Source: Bacteroidales bacterium (GTDB taxonomy: Bacteria > Bacteroidota > Bacteroidia > Bacteroidales > P3). From it: a stretch of 64,000 nucleotides of DNA. Of this stretch, positions 17,730 to 27,310 are shown piece after piece. Under the pieces are notes generated by a model. It did not search any database. It worked only from the letters and a program-made list of their open reading frames with translations, and was not told where the DNA came from. A program made the translations under genes and the position numbers. Position 1 is the first letter of the stretch. Each line of letters opens with the position of its first letter. The stretch is taken from NCBI GenBank assembly GCA_017633985.1, contig JAGBOF010000002.1, positions 1 through 64,000 of the forward strand, written 5' to 3'.

Positions 17730-19130
17730 ATGAAAGTACATTTTATCGCTGTAGCGGGCAGTGCTATGCACAATTTGGCAATTGCTTTGAAGAAAAAAGG
17801 ATACGAAGTAACGGGTTCTGACGACGAGATATTCTCTCCTGCCAAAGAGAGATTGGAACAATACGGCATTTTGCCCGACAGTTTGGGCTGGCATGAAGAA
17901 AGAATAACGCAGGATTTGGATTGTGTAATTTTAGGTATGCATGCAAAGGAAGATAATCCCGAACTGATAAAAGCCAAAGAATTGGGATTGAAAATTTATT
18001 CCTATCCTGAATTCCTGTACGAGATGTCGAAAGACAAAATACGCATTGTAGTCGGCGGATCACACGGTAAAACGACCACAACGGCTATGATACTCCATGC
18101 GTTTAAGTATGCGGGCATAGAAACGGACTACATGGTGGGTGCGATGCTGAAAGGATTTGAAGTAATGGTGAAGATAACTCCTGCAAATACAGACTCTCGT
18201 CCGCAAGGCTGCGATACCAATCAACAATGCAGATACATGGTATTGGAAGGTGACGAATATCTGACCTCTCCTATCGATCTGCGTCCGAAATTTCACTTGT
18301 ACATGCCCGACATTGCTATAATCACGGGTATTGAATGGGATCATGTAAATGTATTTCCTACTTTTGAAAATTACAAAAAGCAGTTTGAGATATTTACTGA
18401 AAAGATTTCCGAAAACGGAACGTTGATTTATTGCAGCGAAGACGGGAATGTCGTTGATGTTGCAACACATTGCCGCAGCGACATAAAGAGACTGCCTTAC
18501 GGAGTGCCTGTCCACAAAGTCGAAAACGGCATTACTTACGTTATATATAATAATAAGGAATACAGAATGCAGATTTTCGGCAACCATAACCTGATGAACA
18601 TGAATGCAGCAATGATTGCATGTAAACAAGCAGGCATTACGGAAGACACATTCCTTACTTCCATGCAGACATTTGAGGGTGCAGCCAAACGTTTGGAGGT
18701 AGTAAAACAGACAAACAATGCAATAATGTTTAAAGACTTTGCACACTCGCCTTCAAAACTCAAAGCAACTGTATCAGCAGTCAAGCAGCAATTTGTTGAC
18801 AGGCGTTTGATGGCCGTAATGGAGCTACATACCTATTCTTCATTGACGCAGGATTTCCTTAAACAATACAAAGGCACTATGGAGCTTGCGGATAAAGCCG
18901 TGGTGTACTATAATCACCATGCCCTTGAGTTGAAACGTTTGCCTGATTTGGATAAACAAAAAATTTATTCATCGTTTGCCAAAGACGGATTGGTTGTTAC
19001 CGACAGCAAAGAAGAGCTTTTGAGAATTTTAACGAACGAAGACTACGCAAATACCTGTTTATTGATGTCTTCAAGCGGCAATTTTGACGGTTTAGACCTA
19101 AATTTATTAGCGGAAAAAGTAATAAGATAA
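17730..19130 (+). CDS. mpl: UDP-N-acetylmuramate--tripeptide ligase (murein peptide ligase)
   Basis: A 466-residue Mur ligase that joins recycled L-Ala-gamma-D-Glu-meso-DAP to UDP-MurNAc, ATP-dependent, in the cytoplasm. Visible: N-terminal Rossmann segment (HFIAVAGSAMHNLA), ATP-binding loop GGSHGKTTTTAMIL (about 109-122), the central-domain VLEGDEY and GIEWDHVNVFPT typical of MurC/Mpl, and C-terminal FKDFAHSPSKL. GSAMHNLA in place of the MurC GIGGSGMS pattern favours Mpl over MurC. A -7 box TAACTTTG (17696-17703) lies upstream. It is 4 bp ahead of the DUF2027/Smr gene, so the two form an operon. Confidence 0.9.
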   Translation: MKVHFIAVAGSAMHNLAIALKKKGYEVTGSDDEIFSPAKERLEQYGILPDSLGWHEERITQDLDCVILGMHAKEDNPELIKAKELGLKIYSYPEFLYEMSKDKIRIVVGGSHGKTTTTAMILHAFKYAGIETDYMVGAMLKGFEVMVKITPANTDSRPQGCDTNQQCRYMVLEGDEYLTSPIDLRPKFHLYMPDIAIITGIEWDHVNVFPTFENYKKQFEIFTEKISENGTLIYCSEDGNVVDVATHCRSDIKRLPYGVPVHKVENGITYVIYNNKEYRMQIFGNHNLMNMNAAMIACKQAGITEDTFLTSMQTFEGAAKRLEVVKQTNNAIMFKDFAHSPSKLKATVSAVKQQFVDRRLMAVMELHTYSSLTQDFLKQYKGTMELADKAVVYYNHHALELKRLPDLDKQKIYSSFAKDGLVVTDSKEELLRILTNEDYANTCLLMSSSGNFDGLDLNLLAEKVIR

Positions 19131-19134
19131 TATT

Positions 19135-20316
19135 ATGAGAACATTTAAAGTAGGAGATAAAGTAAAATTTTTAGACCAACAGGGAGGCGGAACGGTTACA
19201 AAGGTTATTTCACCTGTTTTGGTCAATGTGGAAGTGGACGGTTTCGAAATTCCGACGCTTACCAAAGAGATAGTATTGGATTTTGTGGAAGACAAAGCAG
19301 GTAAAATGTTTACTTCGCAAAACTCATCTGCCTTTACGCCGGAAAAGACAGCCAACTTAAACAAAGATATGGGCTTTAGTGATGACGGATATGATTTGGA
19401 AGATGAATATCTTAACCTTTCGAATGAGCAGGAAGACATAAGGGAAGAGCGTTTATACCTTTCACGTAAAGGACAAGAGAAAGAAAAAGGCGTTTATCTG
19501 GCATTTGTTCCTTGTGATCAGAAATGGCTGATAGGAGGCGATTATTTCGTCTATTTGGTTAACAATTCCGATTACACGCTTTTGTATTCGTTGTTTTTAA
19601 AAGATGAAACCAACGAATGCTTCGCAGGGGAAGATTACGGAAGTGTGGAAGAAAAATCACGTTTATTGCTTTCTACCATATCGGATAAGGAATTGGAAAA
19701 ATGGACAAACGGTGTTATTCAACTATTGCTGCACAAGGACAAAAGCAAATCAATACTTATGCCTGCCAATTATGAAATAAAAATACGCACTGCGAAATTC
19801 TTTAAAGAAGGTTGCTTTGAAGATACAGGACTGTTCACGGAAAAAGCATTGTTAGTGCCTATTGTTACCATAAACACGCACAATATTGCGGCAGAATATG
19901 AAAAAACCGCAGCCCAACGTCTTGCCGATGCAAAAAAATTGCAGGATATGAAAGCCGAAAGCGTTGCCGTGGAAGTCAAAGAGGCAAAGCCCGTATCGTT
20001 TTTCGACAAACATTTGGTAAACCGCCATGAAGCCGAAGTGGATTTGCATATTGAGGAATTGACAGACACTAACAAAGGACTGAACAATGCAGATATGTTA
20101 AACATTCAGCTTGATTATTTCCGCAAATGCTTGAATAAAGCCCTTGAAATGAATTTAGACAAAATTGTTTTCATTCACGGTGTCGGTCAAGGGGTGTTAA
20201 AACACAATATTGAGGAAGAACTGGATAAATATTCATTCCTTCATTATTTCCCTGCTTCCATGCAGAAATACGGAGTGGGTGCTACGGAAGTTATAATAGG
20301 CAAAAACAGAAAATAA
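19135..20316 (+). CDS. DUF2027 and Smr domain protein
   Basis: A 393-residue protein, 4 bp after mpl. The N-terminus (FKVGDKVKFLDQQGGGTVTKV) is a small beta-barrel of the DUF2027 type found in Bacteroidetes. A middle acidic and beta-rich part follows. The C-terminal 90 residues (303-393) are an Smr domain: VDLHIEEL, a long helix, then FIHGVGQGVLK (about 346-356) and GATEVIIGK. Smr domains occur in MutS2 and act as nicking endonucleases or RNA nucleases. Here there is no MutS ATPase part. The specific role is unknown. Confidence 0.9.
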   Translation: MRTFKVGDKVKFLDQQGGGTVTKVISPVLVNVEVDGFEIPTLTKEIVLDFVEDKAGKMFTSQNSSAFTPEKTANLNKDMGFSDDGYDLEDEYLNLSNEQEDIREERLYLSRKGQEKEKGVYLAFVPCDQKWLIGGDYFVYLVNNSDYTLLYSLFLKDETNECFAGEDYGSVEEKSRLLLSTISDKELEKWTNGVIQLLLHKDKSKSILMPANYEIKIRTAKFFKEGCFEDTGLFTEKALLVPIVTINTHNIAAEYEKTAAQRLADAKKLQDMKAESVAVEVKEAKPVSFFDKHLVNRHEAEVDLHIEELTDTNKGLNNADMLNIQLDYFRKCLNKALEMNLDKIVFIHGVGQGVLKHNIEEELDKYSFLHYFPASMQKYGVGATEVIIGKNRK

Positions 20317-20343
20317 CCTGCCTTTTTGGGCTGATAAAATAAG

Positions 20344-20377
20344 AAACGGCTTAATTATTTTACAATTAAGCCGTTTT
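20344..20377. terminator. bidirectional terminator
   Basis: AAACGGCTTAATT and AATTAAGCCGTTT form a 13-bp stem around a short loop, flanked by A and T runs. It lies between the Smr gene (plus) and the tRNA-Gln gene (minus) and can serve both. Confidence 0.8.
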
Positions 20378-20401
20378 GTTTATGATTTGTATCTCTGTTT
20401 G

Positions 20402-20472
20402 TTGTCCCATCAAGATTCGAACTTGAGTTAAGAGAGCCAGAATCTCTCGTGTTGCCACTACACTATGGGACA
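20402..20472 (-). tRNA. tRNA-Gln (anticodon CTG)
   Basis: Full cloverleaf on the minus strand: acceptor TGTCCCA/TGGGACA with a U1-A72 pair as in tRNA-Gln, D stem GTGT/ACAC, anticodon stem AGAGA/TCTCT with loop TTCTGGC, T stem TCAAG/CTTGA with loop TTCGAAT. The anticodon is CTG. CCA is not encoded. Confidence 0.9.
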
Positions 20473-20491
20473 TTACCGTTTTTTCGGAGTG

Positions 20492-20521
20492 CAAAGTTAT
20501 AACAATTTATTAAACTGACAA
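20492..20521 (-). promoter_or_regulatory. promoter of tRNA-Gln
   Basis: Minus strand: TTG (20519-20521), 19 bases, TAACTTTG (20492-20499). Matches the consensus exactly and ends about 20 bp before the tRNA. Confidence 0.65.
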
Positions 20522-20592
20522 AACTTTTGAGCGATATTTTTCACTATTTTATCCGTTTAATTTGTTTTTTAGCCATTTAACTTACACCGAAA

Positions 20593-21867
20593 TTACTTTA
20601 AACTTTTTATTCTTATCTCACAAGACGGGAATAATGTCCTGTTTTTCTTGTTTTGTTCCGCAATTTGGGCGTTAAGTTCCTTCTTGGTCGAACCTCGTGT
20701 AAATATACGGTCTTCATTTATACCTTTGCTCACAAGATATGTCTTTATAGCGTCGGCACGTTTCTTTGAATTTTCCGTATCCTTGGTTAAATTCATACCG
20801 TCAGTACTTATCCTGCCTATAATATCGATATTCATGTGCGGATATTCGTTAAGATTTTTCACTATATCGTCCAATACCGAATACGAATCAGGCAATACCG
20901 AAACGGAATCGTTTTCATCTATGTCAAAATAAACGTCTCCTTTGATTTGCATCACCGATCCTATTTTTATCTCCGCCAATCTGACTGACAAAACGCTGTC
21001 TTTTCTGCCTGTCATCTCGTCATAGGAAACCCTTCTGTAGTAATTGAAATATCCTTGCTTTGTTATAAAGATATCATAAGATTTGTGAGGCAGAAGTTTT
21101 ATCTTCGTATTGCCCACATCAGTCAAATTCAAAACCTCTCTGTCGTTATCCGTGTCCTTGATGCGTATATTTGCCGTCGTACGTTGCTTTGCCAATGAAT
21201 CAAGAACCTGAATGTAAAGCGGCGTATGCTCGGTATAAATCTCTGCCTTGATTGTATGACCCAATCCTCCGTCCTGCAAATTGTCCAACACCACAATATA
21301 ACTGTCTCCTTGCTGAACTTCTATAAATCTTCCGTAGGCTTCGGTGGATTCTTTGCCCAAATTGGCAGCCGCACCCTTTAAAGAAAGTCCCGTAACACCT
21401 TTCAGATTGCCGTTAGGTGCTGACATAATACTTCTTATAGGTTTTACACGGTTTTTCTCCACACGGTTGCAAAAATATTTATCAGTATATTTGTATACAA
21501 GGAAGTCATAATCGTCCATTTCGCTTTTAGGAATGATGTCAATTATCAATTTGCCTGCGTAAGGGCAGTCTATTTTGTACCAAACAGTGTTATGCTCACC
21601 GTCAAAAACGTTTTTTGTCTGCGCATCCCTGTGAACCTCGTTAACATAACCGAATCCCTGCAAAGGTTCAGTAGGTCCGAAAGCGGAATCAAGCGGTAAA
21701 TTTACAGCAAAGAAGCAATCTGCCGACCTTGGCGGCAAAGGCAGTTCAAACGGTTTCTCACTTTCCGCGGGTTTGGCGGCAGGTTTTTTCTTTTTCTTGG
21801 TTGTTTGAGCGTCGGTATTGGCAAAAACAACTGCTAATGTTAAGATTAGAAGTAATATTTTTTTCAT
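20593..21867 (-). CDS. OmpA-family outer-membrane/periplasmic protein
   Basis: A 424-residue protein with a signal peptide (MKKILLLILTLAVVFANTDAQ), a Lys/Pro-rich linker, a beta-rich middle, and a C-terminal OmpA-like peptidoglycan-binding domain (about 310-424: SYSVLDDIVKNLNEYPHMNI, ISTDGMNLTKDTENSKKRAD, YLVSKGINEDRI). It probably ties the envelope to peptidoglycan, and the lineage often pairs such proteins with the T9SS, though this one has no PorE/PorL signature I can identify. I chose ATG 21867 because the -7 box TATTTTTG (21899-21906, minus) would place the upstream ATG at 21909 before the transcript start. Confidence 0.88.
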   Translation of the reverse strand: MKKILLLILTLAVVFANTDAQTTKKKKKPAAKPAESEKPFELPLPPRSADCFFAVNLPLDSAFGPTEPLQGFGYVNEVHRDAQTKNVFDGEHNTVWYKIDCPYAGKLIIDIIPKSEMDDYDFLVYKYTDKYFCNRVEKNRVKPIRSIMSAPNGNLKGVTGLSLKGAAANLGKESTEAYGRFIEVQQGDSYIVVLDNLQDGGLGHTIKAEIYTEHTPLYIQVLDSLAKQRTTANIRIKDTDNDREVLNLTDVGNTKIKLLPHKSYDIFITKQGYFNYYRRVSYDEMTGRKDSVLSVRLAEIKIGSVMQIKGDVYFDIDENDSVSVLPDSYSVLDDIVKNLNEYPHMNIDIIGRISTDGMNLTKDTENSKKRADAIKTYLVSKGINEDRIFTRGSTKKELNAQIAEQNKKNRTLFPSCEIRIKSLK

Positions 21868-22041
21868 ATTATTATTGTTTTTTGATTGTTCATCAGTGCA
21901 AAAATACATAAAATTTATATATCTGCCTAATTTTTTACCGTTTTTTTCAAAAATAATTACACTTTAAGGCAAAACACCGTCAGGCAGCGGCATCTTAATG
22001 CTGCCGTTTGTCATTTCAAAACCGCCTTAAAGCATCTTACC

Positions 22042-22150
22042 GACGCCCCGTGGCGTAATAATTTTAAAAAAACTGTTTTTTTGACTCAAAAAAACTATTT
22101 TTTTACCCTAAAAAAACCCTTTTTTCTGAAATAATACGCCACGGGGCGGC
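22042..22150. repeat. family B element, copy 1
   Basis: GC-rich arms GACGCCCCGTGGCGT (22042-22056) and ACGCCACGGGGCGGC (22136-22150) are inverted copies. Between them lie alternating A7 and T7 tracts spaced by 3-5 bases (cores CTG, CTA, CCC; spacers GACTC, ACCCT). It sits in the 511-bp divergent gap between the OmpA-family gene and purC. Copies 2-4 are at 34057, 52154 and 59748. Nothing else was recognised in the gap except the purC promoter. Confidence 0.9.
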
Positions 22151-22280
22151 AAAGGTAAGGCGCAGGGCAGAAACAACACAATTAAAGGCATGGATAATTT
22201 AATCCGATACGCAGGTTTTATGCACACAAGCCTTATTTTTATAAAGCATACGTTTTTTATTGAGGTGTTTTGTCAGATTT

Positions 22281-22314
22281 TTTGCCGACAATAAAATAAA
22301 ATAACTTATCTTTG
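22281..22314 (+). promoter_or_regulatory. probable promoter of purC
   Basis: TTTG (22281-22284), 22 bases, TATCTTTG (22307-22314). The spacing is slightly long, but the -7 box is perfect. It lies about 65 bp upstream of purC and presumably serves purC-gldH-uvrC. Confidence 0.45.
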
Positions 22315-22378
22315 CAAATTGAAAAAGCCTTAATGCCTTTTCGATTTAAATACATATTATTGTATAATAACGGAATAA

Positions 22379-23338
22379 ATGATCAGTATCATGCAAACAG
22401 TAACGAAAACAAATTTCAATTTTCCTAATCAGAAAAGTCTCTATGTGGGTAAGGTCAGAGACGTTTATAATATTGATGATAAATACCTTGCCATGGTTGT
22501 TACCGACCGTATAAGTGCGTTTGACGTTGTCCTTCCTAAGGGTATTCCTTACAAAGGGCAGATATTAAACCAGATTGCTGCAGAATTCTTGGATCTTACG
22601 GCAGATATCGTTCCTAATTGGAAGATAGCAACCCCTGATCCTATGGTTACAGTGGGCAGAAAGTGCGAAGGTTTCCGTGTGGAAATGATTGTCCGCGGTT
22701 ATTTAGCAGGCAGTGCTTACCGTGCGTATAAAGACGGGGCAAAAGAGTTGTGCGGAGTCGTTCTTCCCGAAGGAATGAAAGAAAACGACAAGTTCCCTGA
22801 ACCTATAATCACGCCTACAACCAAAGCTGACGAAGGTCACGATGAAAACATATCAAAAGAAGAAATCATCAAGCAGGGTTTGGTCTCCAAAGAGGATTAC
22901 GAGCAGATTGAGAAATATGCTTTGGCTTTGTTTAAGCGCGGAAGCGAGATTGCGTTGAAGCACGGACTTATCCTTGTGGACACCAAATATGAGTTCGGCA
23001 AGGCTGACGGAAAGATTTACCTGATTGACGAAATCCATACGCCTGATTCTTCACGTTATTTCTATGCCGAAGGTTATGAACAAAGGCAACAAAAAGGCGA
23101 AAAGCAAAGACAGTTAAGTAAAGAGTTCGTTCGTGAATGGTTAATGGACAATGGTTTTCAGGGCAAACAGGGTCAAAAGGTTCCTGAAATGACTGATGAA
23201 ATTATTGAGGGAATATCCAACCGTTACATCGAGCTTTACGAAAACATCACGGGTAAGAAATTCGTCAAAGCAGACAAACATTCCGATATTCTGCAAAGAA
23301 TAGAAGACAATGTTACCGAATGTATCAATAAGTTGTAA
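22379..23338 (+). CDS. purC: phosphoribosylaminoimidazole-succinocarboxamide synthase (SAICAR synthetase)
   Basis: A 319-residue purine-biosynthesis enzyme that condenses CAIR with aspartate using ATP. Visible: [30 protein letters not shown] near the N-terminus, [53 protein letters not shown] and [13 protein letters not shown]. The length of 310-320 residues is the long form usual in Bacteroidetes. An in-frame ATG at 22391 is an alternative start. First gene of the run purC-gldH-uvrC. Confidence 0.96.
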   Translation: MISIMQTVTKTNFNFPNQKSLYVGKVRDVYNIDDKYLAMVVTDRISAFDVVLPKGIPYKGQILNQIAAEFLDLTADIVPNWKIATPDPMVTVGRKCEGFRVEMIVRGYLAGSAYRAYKDGAKELCGVVLPEGMKENDKFPEPIITPTTKADEGHDENISKEEIIKQGLVSKEDYEQIEKYALALFKRGSEIALKHGLILVDTKYEFGKADGKIYLIDEIHTPDSSRYFYAEGYEQRQQKGEKQRQLSKEFVREWLMDNGFQGKQGQKVPEMTDEIIEGISNRYIELYENITGKKFVKADKHSDILQRIEDNVTECINKL

Positions 23339-23359
23339 TTCTTATACATTATTATAATA

Positions 23360-23869
23360 ATGAAGAAGATTCTTTTAACACTTATCTTTGCTGCAACCGC
23401 TTTGTGTTTCATCGGTTGCGGCAAAGGTGATGTTTATATGCAGCGGCAGAGTTTTGATAACTATACTTGGCAAAGACTTGAGGGTAACAATTCCGTTGTC
23501 TTTGACAATATAAACATTGAAGACACTTCGGGTGTGTATGATATCTATGTATCTTTACGCCATACGCCTTATATAAACGAAAAGGCAATAAAATTCCTTA
23601 TGCAAATCACAACCCCTGACGGTATAACTCGTGAATCGGTCCATACTATCAATCTTATGGACAGGTTTAAGGAGAAATGGGCTGGTGATGCTATGGGTGA
23701 TTTGATTGATATAGAAGAAGTGTGCCGCAATTTCGTATCTTTTCCCGTTAAAGGGAATTACAAAATCACGCTTACCAATTTAGGAACATACGTTCAGACT
23801 GTAGGCATAATGGATATAGGATTGAGAATAAAGAAATCCGATATTGAGGGTTATAAGAATGCTGAATAA
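23360..23869 (+). CDS. gldH: gliding motility lipoprotein GldH
   Basis: A 169-residue lipoprotein with signal peptide and lipobox (TALCFIGC, Cys about residue 20). The conserved C-terminal pattern GNYKITLTNLGTYVQTVGIMDIGLRIKK and the internal RHTPYINEKAIKFLM identify GldH. GldH is required for gliding in Flavobacterium and is kept in many non-gliding T9SS species, where its role is unclear. It lies between purC and uvrC and overlaps uvrC by 11 bp. Confidence 0.85.
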   Translation: MKKILLTLIFAATALCFIGCGKGDVYMQRQSFDNYTWQRLEGNNSVVFDNINIEDTSGVYDIYVSLRHTPYINEKAIKFLMQITTPDGITRESVHTINLMDRFKEKWAGDAMGDLIDIEEVCRNFVSFPVKGNYKITLTNLGTYVQTVGIMDIGLRIKKSDIEGYKNAE

Positions 23870-25700
23870 TCCGTACGATATACTTGAGAATAACCCATAT
23901 AAAGAACATATCCTGCCGATATTGGCGACCTTGCCTACAACACCGGGAGTGTATCAATATTTTAACAAAAAAGGTGAAGTAATCTACGTAGGCAAAGCAA
24001 AAAATCTTAAATCCCGTGTACTTTCTTACTTCCGCAATGATTCACCAAGAAGCCTGAAAACACAGTTGTTGGTGCGCAAGATTGCAGATATACGTTTTGT
24101 TCACGTGAGCAGCGAAACAGAAGCGCTGTTAATGGAAAACAACCTAATCAAACGCTACAAACCAAGATACAATATACTTCTTAAGGATGACAAAACCTAT
24201 CCTTGGATACGTATAACCAACGAAGAATTCCCGAGAATATTCACTACCCGCCGTATTGTGCATGACGGTTCCTTGTATTTCGGGCCTTATCCTTCAGGCA
24301 AAGCACTTAAGGAATTTATGTCACTTATCCGCAACACCTTTACTTACCGAACATGCTCCTATCCGCTTACCGAAGAAACGATTGCCAAAGGCAAATACCG
24401 TCCGTGCCTTAATGCCCAGATAGGTTTGTGCGAAAGTCCTTGTACGGGAGATCAAACGAGAATAGAATACAATCAAGACATATCAGGCATCAAACAAATC
24501 ATCAAAGGTTCATTCTCCGCTTATACCAAAGAACTTAAAGAAAGGATGATGTCGTACGCAGAACAACAGAAATTCGAAAAAGCACAAATCATAAAAGACC
24601 GTATCACACTTTTGGAGAATTACAGCGCCAAAAGTGCGGTAATAAGTGCTTACTCTCACGATATGGAGGTATACAGTTGCATTGAAGACGCCGATACTGT
24701 GTATATCAATATGACTAAAGTCGTAGAAGGTAAGATAAACATGTCCTTCTGTACGGAGGTTGACAAAAAGCTTGATCAGAATACGCAGGAGATTTTAGCA
24801 AGCGTTGTAACCCAAAACCGCATGCGCATGAACTGGTTGTCCAAAGAAATAATTGTCGAAAGTAAATTGGATTTGCCTGAAGATTATGTCCGTCAAACAG
24901 TGCCTATATCGGGAGATAAGAAAAAACTACTTGAATTCTCGCTCCACAACGTACAACTATACAAGAAACAAAAACAAAACAAACAAAAGATACTTGACCC
25001 CGGAAGATGGGCTAATAAGGTTGTTCTTGAAATGCAGAAAGACCTTCGTTTAGACCGCCCGCCGCATCACATAGAATGCTTTGATAACTCCAATATTCAA
25101 GGCAATCAGCCTGTAGCATCGTGTGTTGTCTTCCGTGAGGGCAAACCAAGCAATAAGGAATACAGACACTTTAATGTCAAAACGGTTGTCGGTCCTGATG
25201 ATTTTGCTTCTATGAGAGAGATAGTATACCGCCGTTACTCCAGACTGCTGGAAGAAGGAAAAGATTTACCTGATTTGATTGTTATTGACGGTGGTAAAGG
25301 GCAACTCTCCAGTGCAGTCGAAGCATTAAAGAAAGCCGATGTCTATGACAAAGTCACAGTTATAGGTTTGGCGAAAAAACTCGAAGAAATTTATTTCCCT
25401 GACGATCCTAATCCTATTTGTCTGGATTTGCGATGCCATACCTTGCAGATTATCCAACATATAAGGGATGAAGCCCACCGATTCGGCATTACCTTCCACC
25501 GCAACCAACGCTCACGTGCCACTTTCCGCAGTGAATTAACAGACATCGAAGGTATAGGTGACAAGACTGCACAGGATTTGCTTTTAAAGTTCACCTCTGT
25601 TGCTAAAATCAAGAACGCATCATTGGAATCCCTTACATTGTGCATCGGTAAAAGCAAAGCAACCAAAGTATACAATCACTTCCATTTACGTAGTATGTAA
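23859..25700 (+). CDS. uvrC: excinuclease ABC subunit C
   Basis: A 613-residue nucleotide excision repair nuclease that makes both incisions. Domains in order: GIY-YIG nuclease (PGVYQYFNKKGEVIYVGKAKNL, near the N-terminus), Cys cluster (CPxLNAQIGLCESPC type), UVR motif (EQQKFEKAQIIKDRITLLE), RNase H-like C-terminal nuclease (IECFDNSNIQGNQPVASCVV, LIVIDGGKGQL) and helix-hairpin-helix (LTDIEGIGDKTAQDLLL). I chose ATG 23859, which starts MLNNPYDILENN and overlaps gldH by 11 bp. uvrA is also in this window. Confidence 0.97.
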   Translation: MLNNPYDILENNPYKEHILPILATLPTTPGVYQYFNKKGEVIYVGKAKNLKSRVLSYFRNDSPRSLKTQLLVRKIADIRFVHVSSETEALLMENNLIKRYKPRYNILLKDDKTYPWIRITNEEFPRIFTTRRIVHDGSLYFGPYPSGKALKEFMSLIRNTFTYRTCSYPLTEETIAKGKYRPCLNAQIGLCESPCTGDQTRIEYNQDISGIKQIIKGSFSAYTKELKERMMSYAEQQKFEKAQIIKDRITLLENYSAKSAVISAYSHDMEVYSCIEDADTVYINMTKVVEGKINMSFCTEVDKKLDQNTQEILASVVTQNRMRMNWLSKEIIVESKLDLPEDYVRQTVPISGDKKKLLEFSLHNVQLYKKQKQNKQKILDPGRWANKVVLEMQKDLRLDRPPHHIECFDNSNIQGNQPVASCVVFREGKPSNKEYRHFNVKTVVGPDDFASMREIVYRRYSRLLEEGKDLPDLIVIDGGKGQLSSAVEALKKADVYDKVTVIGLAKKLEEIYFPDDPNPICLDLRCHTLQIIQHIRDEAHRFGITFHRNQRSRATFRSELTDIEGIGDKTAQDLLLKFTSVAKIKNASLESLTLCIGKSKATKVYNHFHLRSM

Positions 25701-25768
25701 TATGTAATATGTAGTACGTATTACGTATTACATATTACATATTACATACTACATATAACATACTATAT
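25687..25768. repeat. family C inverted repeat between convergent genes
   Basis: GTAGTATGTAATATGTAATA beginning near 25690 and its reverse complement, reading TATTACATATTACATACTAC and ending near 25752, form a stem of about 30 bp around a TACGTA centre. Further CATACTATATAAAA follows. The left arm overlaps the last codons of uvrC, and the flippase gene begins its 3' end at 25763, so the element could end both transcripts. Confidence 0.8.
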
Positions 25769-27310
25769 AAAACGTGTGAGGAAAGAAAATTTGCTTTGAG
25801 CTATAATATCTTTCAAGGCATTACGTTGATAGGAAGAAAAACCCAGACGCAGCATATACAACACACACATAGCATCAACTACTGCGGACAATAAAATCTT
25901 TAATAAAAATGAATCTACCATAAGCACGTCCACTATTTGCCATGCACCGACAATAATGACACTGACGATAATACAAGGCAGTATAACATTGACAAAATAA
26001 CGTTTAACATCAAGCGATGCCACTTTGCGTGCAATAAACGAAATAACAGCTACATCAACTGCTTCGGTTATCAAAACCAAGACAAATACCCAACTGTAAG
26101 CCATACCTGCTTTTAAAAAGAAATAGGACATAACGACGGGCAAAAGCAATAAAATACCTTCACATATTTGATAGACCTTCATCCGTCCTGTTGCCATAAA
26201 GACAACATCTATTTGCTGGTGCAATGCGCTTATCAAGGTATTGAGTAACAAGATTCTGATAAACACAACAGAATATTGCGGAACGCTGTCCAACCAAATC
26301 TGCATGATATTTTCCGTTGCAAACAACAACGGCACAACGATAACGGCATCCAAAATAAACACAATCTTTGAGGCAGAGAAAAAGACTTCAAACATTTTGT
26401 CCCTATCTCCGCTTGCATGCAGCCGTGTTATATAAGGATTGACAACAACGGTTACATTGTTTAAAAACATACTCACTGCACCTTTGACTTGATAGGAAAT
26501 ACCGCGTGCGGCATTGACAACAGTACCGCCGAATACATTCAACAGCATATTCAATCCGTTCTGGGTTATGGTAAAGGATGCATTGCCTACAAACCTCCAT
26601 CCCGCAAAAGCTATCATTTGTTTTAAAAGCGAGGAGTCATAGACTTTTTTCAGTTTGGATTCAGGAAAATGCTTATTACAATATATAATCGTTGTTATTC
26701 TCAATGACAGGGTCACAGCAACTACTGCAATGCCATAGAAAATCAAACGGTCAAAAGGTATAATGGGTAATATCAATACGGCTAAAAGCTTTAATATTCC
26801 GTCAATAACAGATATCAATGCATAGAAATTCATTTTCTCATGGGCAATAACCGATGCATCGTAAGGAGTTGTCAGTATGGACAATACAGTGGAAAGAAGT
26901 GACAGTTGGAAGACACATTCTGCTGCAAACATACGGTCTTGGGATATATTGGCTTTGTATTCCAAGAACCAAATACCTGCAATCTCTGCAAGAATAATAA
27001 ATATCAGTGCAATAAACAGATTGATGTACAGACTGGTATTAAACACGGCTGACAGTCTTTGAGGATTGCCTCTTCCCATTTCATAACTTAAAAACCTTTG
27101 CGTTGATGCAGTAAAAAGAACTTTTATGCTTTCAAACATAGCAACCACACTGCCCACAAGGGAATATATGCCGAAATCATCAACACCCAATTCCCGTAAA
27201 AGAACACGTGATGTATAGAAATAGACAACCGTCAATACTGCCATACGTATATACATTACAGCAGTATTTTCCGCTAATGTTTTACCGTGCCGCCTATTTT
27301 CCGTCATCAC
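25763..27310 (-). CDS. polysaccharide flippase (Wzx-like, MOP superfamily)
   Basis: A 515-residue inner-membrane protein with about twelve to fourteen membrane segments. The N-terminal pattern (TAVMYIRMAVLTVVYFYTSRVLLRELG, DFGIYSLVGSVVAMFE) is that of oligosaccharide-lipid flippases. It would move undecaprenyl-linked surface-polysaccharide units across the inner membrane. It is the last gene of the rfb cluster and overlaps the glycosyltransferase gene by 4 bp (ATGA), so the two are translationally coupled. No O-antigen polymerase or ligase gene is in this window. Confidence 0.9.
   Translation of the reverse strand: MMTENRRHGKTLAENTAVMYIRMAVLTVVYFYTSRVLLRELGVDDFGIYSLVGSVVAMFESIKVLFTASTQRFLSYEMGRGNPQRLSAVFNTSLYINLFIALIFIILAEIAGIWFLEYKANISQDRMFAAECVFQLSLLSTVLSILTTPYDASVIAHEKMNFYALISVIDGILKLLAVLILPIIPFDRLIFYGIAVVAVTLSLRITTIIYCNKHFPESKLKKVYDSSLLKQMIAFAGWRFVGNASFTITQNGLNMLLNVFGGTVVNAARGISYQVKGAVSMFLNNVTVVVNPYITRLHASGDRDKMFEVFFSASKIVFILDAVIVVPLLFATENIMQIWLDSVPQYSVVFIRILLLNTLISALHQQIDVVFMATGRMKVYQICEGILLLLPVVMSYFFLKAGMAYSWVFVLVLITEAVDVAVISFIARKVASLDVKRYFVNVILPCIIVSVIIVGAWQIVDVLMVDSFLLKILLSAVVDAMCVLYMLRLGFSSYQRNALKDIIAQSKFSFLTRFI

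Noticed and set aside
22042..22150. Family B element as an ordinary intrinsic terminator
   Set aside because: Arms are 80 bp apart, the element lies between divergent genes, and four copies share the internal A/T tract pattern, which a terminator does not need.
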